Shown piece by piece: positions 50,293 to 59,516 of a stretch of DNA of 64,000 nt (its first letter is position 1; each line of letters starts with the position of its first letter). Source of the DNA: Aestuariimicrobium ganziense. Its GTDB lineage: Bacteria; Actinomycetota; Actinomycetes; Propionibacteriales; Propionibacteriaceae. The DNA lies in the NCBI RefSeq assembly GCF_015352975.1, contig NZ_JACYIZ010000001.1, forward strand, positions 1 to 64,000, written 5' to 3'. Below the pieces are notes generated by a model that worked only from the letters and a program-made list of their open reading frames with translations, had not been told where the DNA came from and did not search any database. A program made the translations under genes and the position numbers.

Positions 50293-51555
50293 TCAGTGAG
50301 TGGTGTGGGCCACCACCTCGGCCTCGTCCCAGTGCTTGTGGGCGATCGGACGACGAGCCCGCGGACGACGCAGCAGGTGGTACCAGGCCCAGGTGGTGCT
50401 GAGCAGCCACAGCCCGACCAGCAGCAGGTTGCGCACCACCAGCACGACGGTGTCGTCGGTGTCACCGGGATTGCTGATCAGGCCCCCGTAGCGCACCGGG
50501 TAGACCTGTCGGGTCAGGGCGGCGACCACCAGTCCGACGACCCCGAGCACCGCAGCCTGCCACTGCATCCTGCGGTGCGACTCGACCAGCAGCACCGCCA
50601 GCGGGGCGCCCAGCCAGATCAGGTACTGCGGCGAGAAGGTCTTGTTGGCCACGAGCATGCCTGCCACGACAGCGACCATGCAGAGCGTCAGCACGTCGGC
50701 GGGCAGGGCTCCACGCCGCCACACCACGACCCCCATGGCCACGGCGATGGCCACGCTGAGTGCCATCAGCGCTGAGGCGATGGCCAGCCAGGTCTCGGTG
50801 CCCGGTCCGTAGATCTCGAAGGCGTTGTACTGCGAGAAGCGGACGAACCAGGCGAAGTGCTCGGGTTGCCCGTGCTGCCACATCAGCCAGGTGGCGGGGA
50901 TGGCCTCGATCTGCAGCCCACGATCGTCCTGCCAGGTCAGCGGTGACAGCAACCGCCGGAAGCCTCCGCCGGCGAAGGCCAGCAGCGCCATGGTGAAGCC
51001 GACCACCCCGAAGGCCTGCAGCCGGGCCATGCCGGGGCGGTGTCGTCCGACCAGGGGCAGGATCAACAGAGCGGGCCACAGCTTGAGCGAGGCACCCAGC
51101 GCGACCATCGCGCCGGCTCGCCGAGGGTGGCGGGTGACCCACAGTGCAGCCAGCGCCACTGCCATGGCCGGCACCATGTCGTAGCGGAACCACACCAGCG
51201 ACCCGTAGCAGTGCACGAAGGCGATCCAGAAGGCCACCGCCTCCATCCGACCGGTGCGCCACAGTGCGTAGGTCAGGCCGAGGTCGAGCAGTGCCATGGC
51301 GAGGGCGAACACCACCAGGTAGCTGTGCTGGTCGGGTCCGAGGATGCGCAGGATGTCGAGGAACCAGACCACCGGTACCGGGTACTCGACCAGGCGTTGG
51401 TCACCCAGGGCCGGGTTGCTCAGGTTGCCAAAGTAGTAGCGCACGTCGTTGGCGATGTGGGTCCAGTGCTCACTCCAGTCCTGCCACGTCCACACCCGAG
51501 AGGCCAACCACAGCAGCAACCACGGCCACGGCGAGCGCCACAGCGCCCGCATCAC
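50293..51555 (-). CDS. GT87-like polyprenol-linked glycosyltransferase, membrane protein
   Basis: A 420-residue protein with about ten transmembrane helices. Conserved family features: NDVRYYFGNLS with an acidic loop, LVEYPVPVVWFLDILR, SPLTWQDDRGLQIEAIPATW and NKTFSPQYLIWLGAPLAVLL. These match the DUF2029/GT87 mannosyltransferase-like family, which uses polyprenyl-phosphate sugars in envelope glycan or lipoglycan assembly; the sugar and acceptor are unknown. It overlaps the next gene's stop by 4 bases and is a paralogue of it. Confidence 0.8.
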   Translation of the reverse strand: MMRALWRSPWPWLLLWLASRVWTWQDWSEHWTHIANDVRYYFGNLSNPALGDQRLVEYPVPVVWFLDILRILGPDQHSYLVVFALAMALLDLGLTYALWRTGRMEAVAFWIAFVHCYGSLVWFRYDMVPAMAVALAALWVTRHPRRAGAMVALGASLKLWPALLILPLVGRHRPGMARLQAFGVVGFTMALLAFAGGGFRRLLSPLTWQDDRGLQIEAIPATWLMWQHGQPEHFAWFVRFSQYNAFEIYGPGTETWLAIASALMALSVAIAVAMGVVVWRRGALPADVLTLCMVAVVAGMLVANKTFSPQYLIWLGAPLAVLLVESHRRMQWQAAVLGVVGLVVAALTRQVYPVRYGGLISNPGDTDDTVVLVVRNLLLVGLWLLSTTWAWYHLLRRPRARRPIAHKHWDEAEVVAHTTH

Positions 51556-52934
51556 TGCTCAACCGGTCGACGCAGGAAGCCCCAGATCCAGCGCAGCACC
51601 CAGACCAGCAGGGCGACCACACCGATGTTGCGCACCACCAGCACCAGGGTGACCACGGTGACACCGAGGCTGCCCTTGACCAGCGGGGCGTACCCAATCG
51701 GGTAGACCACCTGGGTCATCAGAGTGAGCGCCATCAGCGCGGTCGCGCAGCGCACCAGCCGACGCTCGTCGCGGGCGAGTTCCGGCGCCGACGTGCGGTC
51801 GTCCGGCACGCCGAGGATCGCGAACCCCGCCGCCAGCGGTCCACCGAGCCAGATCATGTACTGAGGAGAGAACGCCTTGTTCGTGACGATCATGACCAGC
51901 ACCACCATCAGCATCAGCACGGCGGCCTCGACCAAGCGGCGACGTGGACGACGAAGCCACATGACGTAGGCGACGATGGCGATCAGGTAGCCCACGATCG
52001 CCGACAACGACGCGAGCGTCAGCATGAAGCTGACGCCCGGGCCCCAGATCTCGAAGGCCTGGTAGTGCGAGATGCCGACCCAGTAGTCCAGCGGCCGGAA
52101 CAGTCGCACGAGCATCGGCACGCTGGCCCAGATCGACTCGACCTGCAGGTGGCGGCCCGACTGCCAGTCCAGAGGTGACAGCAGCCGGTCCCAGCCAGCC
52201 CACACCAGCGAGGCCAGTGCCAGCAGCCCGCCAAAGCCGAAGACTCCGACCGTCGCCCTGACCTGGGCCTTGCGCGGCCCGCCGAGCAGCGCCGGCCACA
52301 TCAGGGCCGGCCAGAGCTTCACCGCTGCGCCCAGACCGATCAGCATGCCCGCCAGACCTTGCCGGCGGCGCACCAGTTCGACCAGGGCGGCCCCACCCAG
52401 CACCGAGGGGATCAGGTCGAAGCGCAGGTAGGCGGTGGGGCCGATCAGAGCGAGGAAGACGATCCAGAACAGCACGGCCCGGCCTGACTGGCGACCCCCC
52501 GTGCGCCACAGCAGGCGGGCGAACAATGCGTCCAGCGCCAGCATGATGACGACGAAGGCGATCACGTAGCCCACTTGGGTGCGCAGCCCGAGCCAGTAGG
52601 GGATCGAGAGCAGCCAGACCACCGGGGTGGGGTACTCGATCAGGGTCTGTTCGGGTCCCACCACCGACATCGCATGGATCTTGCGGAAGTAGTAGACGAC
52701 ATCGCCCTGGGTCGACGGGGCGAGCAGCAGCCAGACGGCGAAGACAGCGGCACGGGCGACCAGCCACGCCCTGACCATGAAGCGACCGTCGTGCAGCCGG
52801 TGCTCTGGCAGCCACAGCGCCCAGTGCCACCATCGTCCACGGACCGCCCGGTGGGCGGACTGGCCGGCCCTGGGGGGGGGCGGCTCGCGTGTTGACGTCC
52901 ATGCGACTGCCCCCAATCGAGGATCCGGTGGCAT
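51552..52934 (-). CDS. GT87-like membrane glycosyltransferase, paralogue
   Basis: A 460-residue protein with the same motifs as its neighbour: QGDVVYYFRKIHAMS, LIEYPTPVVWLLSIPYW, SPLDWQSGRHLQVESIWASV and NKAFSPQYMIWLGGPL. Both probably arose from a tandem duplication. The first 50 residues are polar and not conserved, so the start could be at a later ATG; it is unsure. The gene lies directly after tRNA-Arg on the same strand and is coupled to the gene at 50293. Confidence 0.75.
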   Translation of the reverse strand: MPPDPRLGAVAWTSTREPPPPRAGQSAHRAVRGRWWHWALWLPEHRLHDGRFMVRAWLVARAAVFAVWLLLAPSTQGDVVYYFRKIHAMSVVGPEQTLIEYPTPVVWLLSIPYWLGLRTQVGYVIAFVVIMLALDALFARLLWRTGGRQSGRAVLFWIVFLALIGPTAYLRFDLIPSVLGGAALVELVRRRQGLAGMLIGLGAAVKLWPALMWPALLGGPRKAQVRATVGVFGFGGLLALASLVWAGWDRLLSPLDWQSGRHLQVESIWASVPMLVRLFRPLDYWVGISHYQAFEIWGPGVSFMLTLASLSAIVGYLIAIVAYVMWLRRPRRRLVEAAVLMLMVVLVMIVTNKAFSPQYMIWLGGPLAAGFAILGVPDDRTSAPELARDERRLVRCATALMALTLMTQVVYPIGYAPLVKGSLGVTVVTLVLVVRNIGVVALLVWVLRWIWGFLRRPVEQ

Positions 52935-52959
52935 CAGCAGCTGCGCGTCGCAGCCGCGG

Positions 52960-53034
52960 TGGCGCCCCCGGCAGGATTCGAACCTGCGCTCCCGCCTCCG
53001 GAGGGCGGTGCTCTATCCCCTGAGCTACGGGGGC
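52960..53034 (-). tRNA. tRNA-Arg (CCG)
   Basis: A 75-base cloverleaf with encoded CCA. Acceptor arms GCCCCCG and CGGGGGC, D arm TAGCTCAGGGGATAGAGCA, anticodon loop CTCCGGA (anticodon CCG), T arm GCAGGTTCGAATCCTGC. It reads CGG arginine codons, frequent in this GC-rich DNA. Confidence 0.95.
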
Positions 53035-53109
53035 CGGTGGTCGCCTGGGCGACCCCCACCCGTCTGGGCCGCGACAAGACTAGCAGGACGAGACCCGCGG
53101 TCGCGTCCC

Positions 53110-53115
53110 TAGACT
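53110..53115 (+). promoter_or_regulatory. -10 box of the lipoprotein gene (leaderless start)
   Basis: TAGACT, 6 bases before GTG 53122. Confidence 0.45.
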
Positions 53116-53121
53116 GGCCCG

Positions 53122-53673
53122 GTGAGCCCAGAGCCTGTGCCGTCATCGGCGGCCCCGTCGCGGCGCGTCGTCCTGTCGGGGCTGGCCGGGTTGACGACCC
53201 TGCTGCTCGGCGCCGGTGGGTGCGTCGCCCCCGAAGAGCCTGAGCCCGCCTCGACCGCCACCACGCCACCGCCGTGGCCGGCACCGCGCGATGCCATCAG
53301 CAACATCAAGGCCGCCGGCCTGCCCGAACTGCCGCTCACTGACACCGCCGACCCGCACATCGTCGAGTTCACCGTCACCGTCGACGGGGCCGCGGTGACA
53401 CTTCCCCCCCACATCGGGGTCGACCGGGTGCGTGCGGTGCAGGCCCCGGTGCACACCCACGACGAGACCGGGCAGGTCTGGCTCGAGGGCCGCGGCAACC
53501 GCGAGGTCACCCTGGGCCAGTTCTTCCAGCTCTGGGGCGTGCGCTTCGAGGCTGGTTGCCTGGGCAGTGCCTGCGGTGGGCTCAAGGTCGCCGCCGACGG
53601 CCAACCAGTGGACGAACCGCTCGGCTTCGTCCTGCGCGGTGCCGATCGGATCGAGGTCAGGGCCACCAGCTGA
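53122..53673 (+). CDS. Conserved lipoprotein with HTHD motif
   Basis: A 183-residue protein. The N-terminus has twin arginines (APSRRVVLSGLAGLTTLLLG) and a lipobox with Cys (LLGAGGC, Cys at about residue 34), so it is Tat-exported and lipid-anchored. The mature part includes VDGAAVTLPPHIGVDRV, APVHTHDETGQVWLEG and TLGQFFQLWGVRFEAG, a combination I have seen in conserved actinobacterial proteins of unknown function; the HTHD segment could bind a metal. GTG 53122 is probably leaderless. Confidence 0.65.
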   Translation: MSPEPVPSSAAPSRRVVLSGLAGLTTLLLGAGGCVAPEEPEPASTATTPPPWPAPRDAISNIKAAGLPELPLTDTADPHIVEFTVTVDGAAVTLPPHIGVDRVRAVQAPVHTHDETGQVWLEGRGNREVTLGQFFQLWGVRFEAGCLGSACGGLKVAADGQPVDEPLGFVLRGADRIEVRATS

Positions 53674-53727
53674 GCATGTGAGGCGCTCGGGCCGTGGTCG
53701 TGGTCGGGCCCAGTGGGGCGTTTCTGG

Positions 53728-53733
53728 CAGGCT
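53728..53733 (+). promoter_or_regulatory. -10 box of lysA (leaderless start)
   Basis: CAGGCT, 7 bases before ATG 53741; a one-base variant of the TAGGCT-type boxes seen elsewhere in the window. Confidence 0.35.
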
Positions 53734-53740
53734 TGCGGCC

Positions 53741-55141
53741 ATGACCCACACCCACATGGCCGGCGACATCCATGCCAACGTCGCCGCGCCGGGCCCGCAG
53801 TGGCTGCAGCGCCCCCAGGATGTCAACGCCGTCGACCCTGCCCTGTGGAGCCACACCAGCAAGCGCTCGGAGTCAGGGGAGCTGACCATCGGCGGGCTCG
53901 GGGTCACCGAGATCGTCGAGACCACCCAGACCCCGGTCTACGTGATGGACGAGGAGGACTTCCGCAGCCGGGCCCAGGCCTTCGCCACCGCGTTCGAGGG
54001 CTGGAGGGTGTTCTACGCCGCCAAGGCCTTCCTGTGCCGCGGTGTGGCCCGCTGGGCCTTCCAGGAAGGTCTCGGCATCGACGTCGCCAGCGGGGGAGAG
54101 CTGGCCACCGTGCTCAGCGCTGGTGTCGACCCAGCGGTGCTCGGTCTGCACGGCAACAACAAGTCGGTCGACGAACTCGAACTGGCGATCACCTCAGGGG
54201 TGGGTCGCATCATCGTCGACTCCCTCGACGAGATCGACCGGCTCGAGCAGCTGTGTCAGCAGCACGGCTGCCGCGCCCAGGTGATGGTGCGGGTGACCGC
54301 CGGTGTCGAGGCGCACACCCACGAGTACATCGCCACCGCCCACGAGGACCAGAAGTTCGGCTTCTCGATCGCCAACGGCCAGGCCCTGGTCGCGATGGTG
54401 CGCTGCCACGTCAGCCCCAGCCTCGACCTGCTGGGCATCCACTCCCACATCGGGTCACAGATCTTCGCCACCCACGGCTTCGAGGTCGCGGCGCGCCGGA
54501 CGATGAAGCTGATGGCGCAGTTCCACTCCGCGACCGGCCAGCACCTGCCCGAACTCGACCTGGGCGGCGGTTTCGGCATCCGTTACACCTCGCAGGACTC
54601 CCCGGCCACCCCCGACCAGTTGGCCACTGACCTGCGCGAGATCGTCGAGCACGAGGCCCGCGGCCACCAGATGGCCGTGCCCACCATGTCGATCGAGCCC
54701 GGACGAGCGGTCGTCGGACCCTCGGGCACCGCGCTCTACACCGTCGGCACGGTCAAGGTCGTCGACCTCGACGGCGGGGCGCAGCGGGTCTACGTCTCGG
54801 TCGACGGGGGCATGAGCGACAACATCCGACCCGCCCTGTACGCCGCCGAGTACTCCGCCGCCCTGGTCTCGCGCAGCTCGCAGGCCGAGCCTGTGCTGTG
54901 CCGGGTGGTGGGCAAGCACTGCGAGTCCGGCGACATCCTGGTGCGCGACGTCTTCCTGCCCGGCGACATCCGGCCCGGCGACATCCTGGGCGTTCCCGCG
55001 TCCGGGGCCTACTCGCGCTCGATGGCCTCCAACTACAACCACGCCACCAAGCCGCCGGTGGTCGCGGTGCGTGACGGCGAGTTGACGACCCTGCTGCGAC
55101 GCGAGACCTTGGAGGACCTGCTCGGCCTTGACGTCGGCTGA
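53741..55141 (+). CDS. lysA: Diaminopimelate decarboxylase
   Basis: A 466-residue PLP enzyme, last step of lysine synthesis. The Lys that binds PLP is in RVFYAAKAFLCRGVARW, the glycine-rich phosphate loop is LDLGGGFGIRYTSQ, and LLGIHSHIGSQI lies between. The C-terminal domain ends with GVPASGAYSRSMASNYNHAT. The ATG directly follows a -10-like box. It starts the lysA-hom-thrB set usual for actinobacteria. Confidence 0.93.
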   Translation: MTHTHMAGDIHANVAAPGPQWLQRPQDVNAVDPALWSHTSKRSESGELTIGGLGVTEIVETTQTPVYVMDEEDFRSRAQAFATAFEGWRVFYAAKAFLCRGVARWAFQEGLGIDVASGGELATVLSAGVDPAVLGLHGNNKSVDELELAITSGVGRIIVDSLDEIDRLEQLCQQHGCRAQVMVRVTAGVEAHTHEYIATAHEDQKFGFSIANGQALVAMVRCHVSPSLDLLGIHSHIGSQIFATHGFEVAARRTMKLMAQFHSATGQHLPELDLGGGFGIRYTSQDSPATPDQLATDLREIVEHEARGHQMAVPTMSIEPGRAVVGPSGTALYTVGTVKVVDLDGGAQRVYVSVDGGMSDNIRPALYAAEYSAALVSRSSQAEPVLCRVVGKHCESGDILVRDVFLPGDIRPGDILGVPASGAYSRSMASNYNHATKPPVVAVRDGELTTLLRRETLEDLLGLDVG

Positions 55142-55194
55142 GCGCGACCGACTCGTCCACGCACGACTGACACACCCACGCTGGAGGACCAGAA

Positions 55195-56538
55195 GTGAAC
55201 CCCCCACCCAAGCCCGTGGCGCCCTCGATCGAGGGCCCGCTCAAGGTCGCCCTGCTGGGCTGCGGCGTGGTCGGTGCACAGGTGGCCCGACTGATCCTCG
55301 ACCAGGCCGACGACCTGGCGGCCAGGATCGGCTGCCCAATCGAGTTGGTCGGCATTGCGGTGGCCAACGCCGACCGCGACCGGGCCGGCCTCGAGCGTGC
55401 GTTGTTCACCACCGATGCCCCCGGGCTGGTCAGCCGTGGTGACCTCGACGTGGTGATCGAGGTGATCGGTGGTGTCGATCCGTGTCGTGAGTTGCTGCTC
55501 ACCGCGATCGAGCACGGCGCCAGCATCGTCACCGCCAACAAGGCCCTGCTGGCCGCCCACGGGCAGGAACTGTTCGACGCCGCCGAACGGCGCGGCGTCG
55601 ACCTGTACTTCGAGGCGGCGGTGGCCGGGGCGATCCCGATCATCAGACCGCTGCGCGAGTCGCTGGTCGGCGACGCCATCACTGAGGTGATGGGGATCGT
55701 CAACGGCACCACCAACTACATCCTCGACCAGATGTGCAGCACCGGCGCCAGCTTCGCCGATGCGCTCGCCGAGGCCCAGTCGCTGGGCTTCGCCGAGGCT
55801 GACCCGACCGCTGACATCGAAGGTCTGGATGCGGCCGCGAAGGCCTCGATCCTGGCCTCGCTGGCCTTTCACACCCGCATCCGAGGGGACGAGGTGTACC
55901 ACGAGGGCATCGCCGACCTGGACTCCTCCGACGTGGCAGCCGCGCTGGCCATGGGCTTCCAGGTGAAGCTGCTGGCGATCGCCGAGTTGACCGATGACGA
56001 CACCGTCAGCGTGCGGGTGCACCCGGCGATGGTGCCCAACGACCATCCGCTGGCCTCGGTGAAGGGGGCCAACAACGCGATCTTCATCCACTCACGTGAG
56101 GCCGGGTCGCTGATGTTCCTCGGGCCGGGGGCCGGGGGAGCGCCCACCGCGAGCGCCGTGATGGGCGACCTGGTCACCGTGGCCCGCAACCGGGTGAGGG
56201 GCGTCGCCGGGCCGGCGACCAGCACCTACTGCGCGCGCAAGGTCGCCCCGATCGGTGAGGCGATGTCGCGCTACTTCCTGCGCTTCGAGGTGCGCGACGA
56301 GCCGGGCGTGCTCGCCGGAGCGGCTCAGATCTTCGCCGAGCACCGGGTGAGTGTGCAGACGGTGCAGCAGTCAACGGCCGAGGCGGTGGCACGCGACGAC
56401 GGGCTGTCCGCGACGTTGGGCATGCTGACCCACGAGGCGCGCGAGGCCGACCTGCAGTCCTGCGTGCGAGACCTGGCGGCCAGCGACTTCGTATGCGGTG
56501 CCATCCGTGTGCTCCGGGTCGTCGGGCTGGGTGCCTGA
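55195..56538 (+). CDS. hom: Homoserine dehydrogenase
   Basis: A 447-residue enzyme that reduces aspartate semialdehyde to homoserine. NAD(P) motif VALLGCGVVGAQVARLILD, catalytic region EAAVAGAIPIIRPLRESLVG and GIVNGTTNYILDQM, and a C-terminal ACT domain (RFEVRDEPGVLAGAAQIFAE) for threonine feedback. GTG 55195 has GGAGG about 8 bases upstream. Its stop overlaps thrB (TGATG). Confidence 0.93.
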   Translation: MNPPPKPVAPSIEGPLKVALLGCGVVGAQVARLILDQADDLAARIGCPIELVGIAVANADRDRAGLERALFTTDAPGLVSRGDLDVVIEVIGGVDPCRELLLTAIEHGASIVTANKALLAAHGQELFDAAERRGVDLYFEAAVAGAIPIIRPLRESLVGDAITEVMGIVNGTTNYILDQMCSTGASFADALAEAQSLGFAEADPTADIEGLDAAAKASILASLAFHTRIRGDEVYHEGIADLDSSDVAAALAMGFQVKLLAIAELTDDDTVSVRVHPAMVPNDHPLASVKGANNAIFIHSREAGSLMFLGPGAGGAPTASAVMGDLVTVARNRVRGVAGPATSTYCARKVAPIGEAMSRYFLRFEVRDEPGVLAGAAQIFAEHRVSVQTVQQSTAEAVARDDGLSATLGMLTHEAREADLQSCVRDLAASDFVCGAIRVLRVVGLGA

Positions 56539-57428
56539 TGAGGGTCCGCGTGCGGGTGCCGGCGACCTCGGCCAACCTGGGGCCGGGTTTCGACTCCATG
56601 GGTCTGGCCGTGGCCTGGTACGACGAGATCGAGGTCACCCCGTCCGACCGACTCGAGTTCGACCTCAGCGGTGAGGGTGCTGCTGACGTGCCGCGTGACG
56701 AGACCCACCTGGTGCTGCGCAGCCTGCGCGACGGCCTGCGTGCCTTCGGTCATCCTGATCCCGACATGGCGCTGCGACTGAGCGCCCGTTCGACCATCCC
56801 GCACGCGAGGGGTCTGGGCTCGTCCGCGGCCGCCATCGGTGCCGGCCTCGGTCTGGCCTGGGGGCTGACCCACCCGGATGAGCCGATCGACCGGCAGCGG
56901 GTCTTCGAACTCGGCAGCCTCGCCGAGGGCCACCCCGACAACGCCGGGGCCGTGGTGTTCGGTGGCGCGGTGGTGGCCTGGCTCGACCCCGACGACGTCG
57001 GCGCCGCGGCGCTCGAGGTGCACCCCGACGTGCGTGCCCGGGTCTGGGTGCCCTCGGTGGAACTGCCCACGGTGACCGCCCGCGCGGTGCTGCCTTCGGC
57101 GCTGCCTCGTCCAGAGGTGATCGCCCAGGCCAGCACGGCGGCGCTGCTCGTCCACGCACTCGCCCGTCAGCCAGAGCTGCTGTGGCGGGCCACGATGGAC
57201 TGGCTGCATCAGGACCTGCGGGGTCCCTTGATGCCGACCAGCCATGACCTGCTGCGCCGGCTGCGACACGCCGGGGTGGCCGCGGTCATCTCCGGCGCCG
57301 GTCCGACGGTGCTGGCCCTGGGCACACCGGAGCAGTTGGCAGTGTCGGACCGGGTCGAGGCGACCGGCTTCGTCGCCCACACCCTGCCGCTGGGTCATGG
57401 GCTCGAGCTCGAGATCGACCACGGCTGA
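56538..57428 (+). CDS. thrB: Homoserine kinase
   Basis: A 296-residue GHMP kinase: PATSANLGPGFDSMGLA at the N-terminus, the ATP loop in TIPHARGLGSSAAAIGAGLG and GAVVFGGAVVAWL. ATG 56538 overlaps the hom stop. threonine synthase is not in the window between here and rho. Confidence 0.92.
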   Translation: MRVRVRVPATSANLGPGFDSMGLAVAWYDEIEVTPSDRLEFDLSGEGAADVPRDETHLVLRSLRDGLRAFGHPDPDMALRLSARSTIPHARGLGSSAAAIGAGLGLAWGLTHPDEPIDRQRVFELGSLAEGHPDNAGAVVFGGAVVAWLDPDDVGAAALEVHPDVRARVWVPSVELPTVTARAVLPSALPRPEVIAQASTAALLVHALARQPELLWRATMDWLHQDLRGPLMPTSHDLLRRLRHAGVAAVISGAGPTVLALGTPEQLAVSDRVEATGFVAHTLPLGHGLELEIDHG

Positions 57429-57471
57429 GCCACTTCGCCGGGCGCGCAGTGGTGCGCTCGAGCCCGCGGCT

Positions 57472-57477
57472 GCTAAT
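57472..57477 (+). promoter_or_regulatory. Possible -10 box of rho
   Basis: TAATCT, about 160 bases before the rho start. It would leave a leader of about 155 bases, long enough for the attenuation known for rho in other bacteria; no clear structure is visible. Confidence 0.3.
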
Positions 57478-57638
57478 CTTGGCTCGACGTGCTGGACGAT
57501 CCGGTGCCCACCATGTGAGGTGTCACCGTCGAGTTCGCCGCTGATCACGAGCGGTTCCGCGTCACTCTCCAACCGCAGGCACACCCCCAGTGGCCGCGTG
57601 CATCCGAGCACGAACGCCCGGACTCCGAAGGGAAATCT

Positions 57639-59516
57639 GTGACCGAATCCACCGGCGCTCCGCTGAGCGCCAAGCTGCTCCCCGAGCTCAAGACCATCGC
57701 TGCCGGCCTCGGCATTCCCGGTGCCCGCGGCATGCGCAAGGCCGACCTGGTCGCCGCGATCTCGTCGGCCCAGGGCGGGCGCCGTGAGCAGCAGGCCGGC
57801 TCGAGCGAGCAGGGCCAGACCCGCCCGGTTCGTGCCCGGCGTGAGCGCGGCGCACGTCCGGTCGACGAATCGGCCGAGGCTGCACCCGTGGTGACCCGCG
57901 AGCGCAGCGATGCCTCGTCCGGCGAGAGCGGTCCGGCGAGCACCAGCGACGAGGTCGGCGCCCGTCTGGCCCAGCTGAGCAACGAGACCGGACGCACCCG
58001 GCGTCGCCGCGGCCGTCAGGGCGAGGGGTCGGACGAGGCTGCGCCCGAGCAGGGCGGCACCGACGACTCCGCCCAGTTCCGAGCTGATGGCGGCGAGTCC
58101 GGCGGCCAGCGTGGCGAGCGCCAGCAGCGCACTGAGCGCAACCCGGGCGACCGCCAGGGTGCCCGGCAGAACCAGAACGACCGCCAGGGCGATCGCCAGA
58201 ACCAGAACGACCGCAACCAGAACGAGCGCAACCAGAACTCCGGCGGCGGGTCGTACCGCGACGACGACGAGTCCGGTGGCCGTCGCAACCGCCGTCGCCG
58301 CCAGCGCGACCGGCAGAACCGTCGCCGGGGTGGCAGTTCTGGTGTGGGCAACCTCGAGGCCGAGCCCACCGTCTCCGAGGACGACGTGCTGGTCGACGTC
58401 GGCGGCATCGTCGACGTGCTCGACAACTACGCCACCGTGCGCACCTCGGGCTACCTGCCCGGGCCCAATGACGCCTACCTCTCCCTGGCCCAGGTGCGCA
58501 AGCACCACCTGCGCAAGGGCGACGTGGTGACCGGTGCGATGCGCCAGCCGCGAGACGGCGAGCGTCGTGAGCGGTTCGCCCCGTTGGTCAGGGTTGACAC
58601 CGTCAACGGCACCGACCCCGAGAACATGCGCCAGCGGCCGGAGTTCAACAAGCTCACACCGCTGTACCCGCAGGAGCGGCTGCGTCTGGAGACCAGCGCG
58701 GTCAACATGACCGGCCGGATCATCGACCTGGTCTCGCCGATCGGCAAGGGCCAGCGTGGCCTGATCGTCTCGCCGCCCAAGGCCGGCAAGACGATGATCA
58801 TGCAGAACATCGCCAACGCGATCACCACCAACAACCCCGAGGTTCACCTGATGGTGGTGCTGGTCGACGAGCGTCCCGAGGAGGTCACCGACTTCCAGCG
58901 CACCGTCTCGGGCGAGGTGATCGCCTCGACCTTCGACCGTCCCGCCGAGGACCACACCGTGATCTCGGAACTGGCGATCGAGCGGGCCAAGCGCCTGGTC
59001 GAACTCGGCCACGATGTGGTCATCCTGCTCGACGGCATCACCCGCCTGGGGCGTGCCTACAACCTGGCCGCCCCGGCCTCGGGCCGGATCCTGTCCGGTG
59101 GCGTGGACTCCGCTGCGCTCTACCCGCCCAAGAAGTTCTTCGGTGCCGCCCGCAACATCGAGAACGGCGGGTCGCTGACCATCCTGGCGACCGCGCTGAT
59201 CGAGACCGGTTCGAAGATGGACGAGGTGATCTTCGAGGAGTTCAAGGGCACCGGCAACATGGAACTGCGCCTGCAGCGCCAGCTGGCCGACAAGAGGATC
59301 TTCCCGGCCATCGACGTGGACGCCTCGGGCACGCGTCGCGAGGAGCTGCTGCTCGGACGCGAGGAGCTGGCGATCATGTGGAAGCTGCGCCGCGTGCTGT
59401 CGGGGCTGGAGGACCAGCAGGCCCTGGAGATGCTGCTCAGTCGGCTGCGCAAGACCCAGACCAACAACGAGTTCCTCGTCGTCATCTCGAAGACCACCCC
59501 GTCGTCCGAGAACTGA
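57639..59516 (+). CDS. rho: Transcription termination factor Rho
   Basis: A 625-residue hexameric RNA helicase. Rho_N domain (PELKTIAAGLGIPGARGMRK), then about 180 residues of low-complexity insert with repeats rich in Arg, Asn, Gln and Asp (RQNQNDRQGDRQNQNDRNQN and GGRRNRRRRQRDRQNRRRGG), the RNA-binding domain (DNYATVRTSGYLPGPNDAYL) and the ATPase: Walker A VSPPKAGKTMIMQN, Walker B VILLDGITRLGRAYN and the Q/R-loop region. The insert is typical of high-GC actinobacteria and could bind RNA. GTG 57639 is preceded by GGAA-type sequence. Confidence 0.94.
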   Translation: MTESTGAPLSAKLLPELKTIAAGLGIPGARGMRKADLVAAISSAQGGRREQQAGSSEQGQTRPVRARRERGARPVDESAEAAPVVTRERSDASSGESGPASTSDEVGARLAQLSNETGRTRRRRGRQGEGSDEAAPEQGGTDDSAQFRADGGESGGQRGERQQRTERNPGDRQGARQNQNDRQGDRQNQNDRNQNERNQNSGGGSYRDDDESGGRRNRRRRQRDRQNRRRGGSSGVGNLEAEPTVSEDDVLVDVGGIVDVLDNYATVRTSGYLPGPNDAYLSLAQVRKHHLRKGDVVTGAMRQPRDGERRERFAPLVRVDTVNGTDPENMRQRPEFNKLTPLYPQERLRLETSAVNMTGRIIDLVSPIGKGQRGLIVSPPKAGKTMIMQNIANAITTNNPEVHLMVVLVDERPEEVTDFQRTVSGEVIASTFDRPAEDHTVISELAIERAKRLVELGHDVVILLDGITRLGRAYNLAAPASGRILSGGVDSAALYPPKKFFGAARNIENGGSLTILATALIETGSKMDEVIFEEFKGTGNMELRLQRQLADKRIFPAIDVDASGTRREELLLGREELAIMWKLRRVLSGLEDQQALEMLLSRLRKTQTNNEFLVVISKTTPSSEN

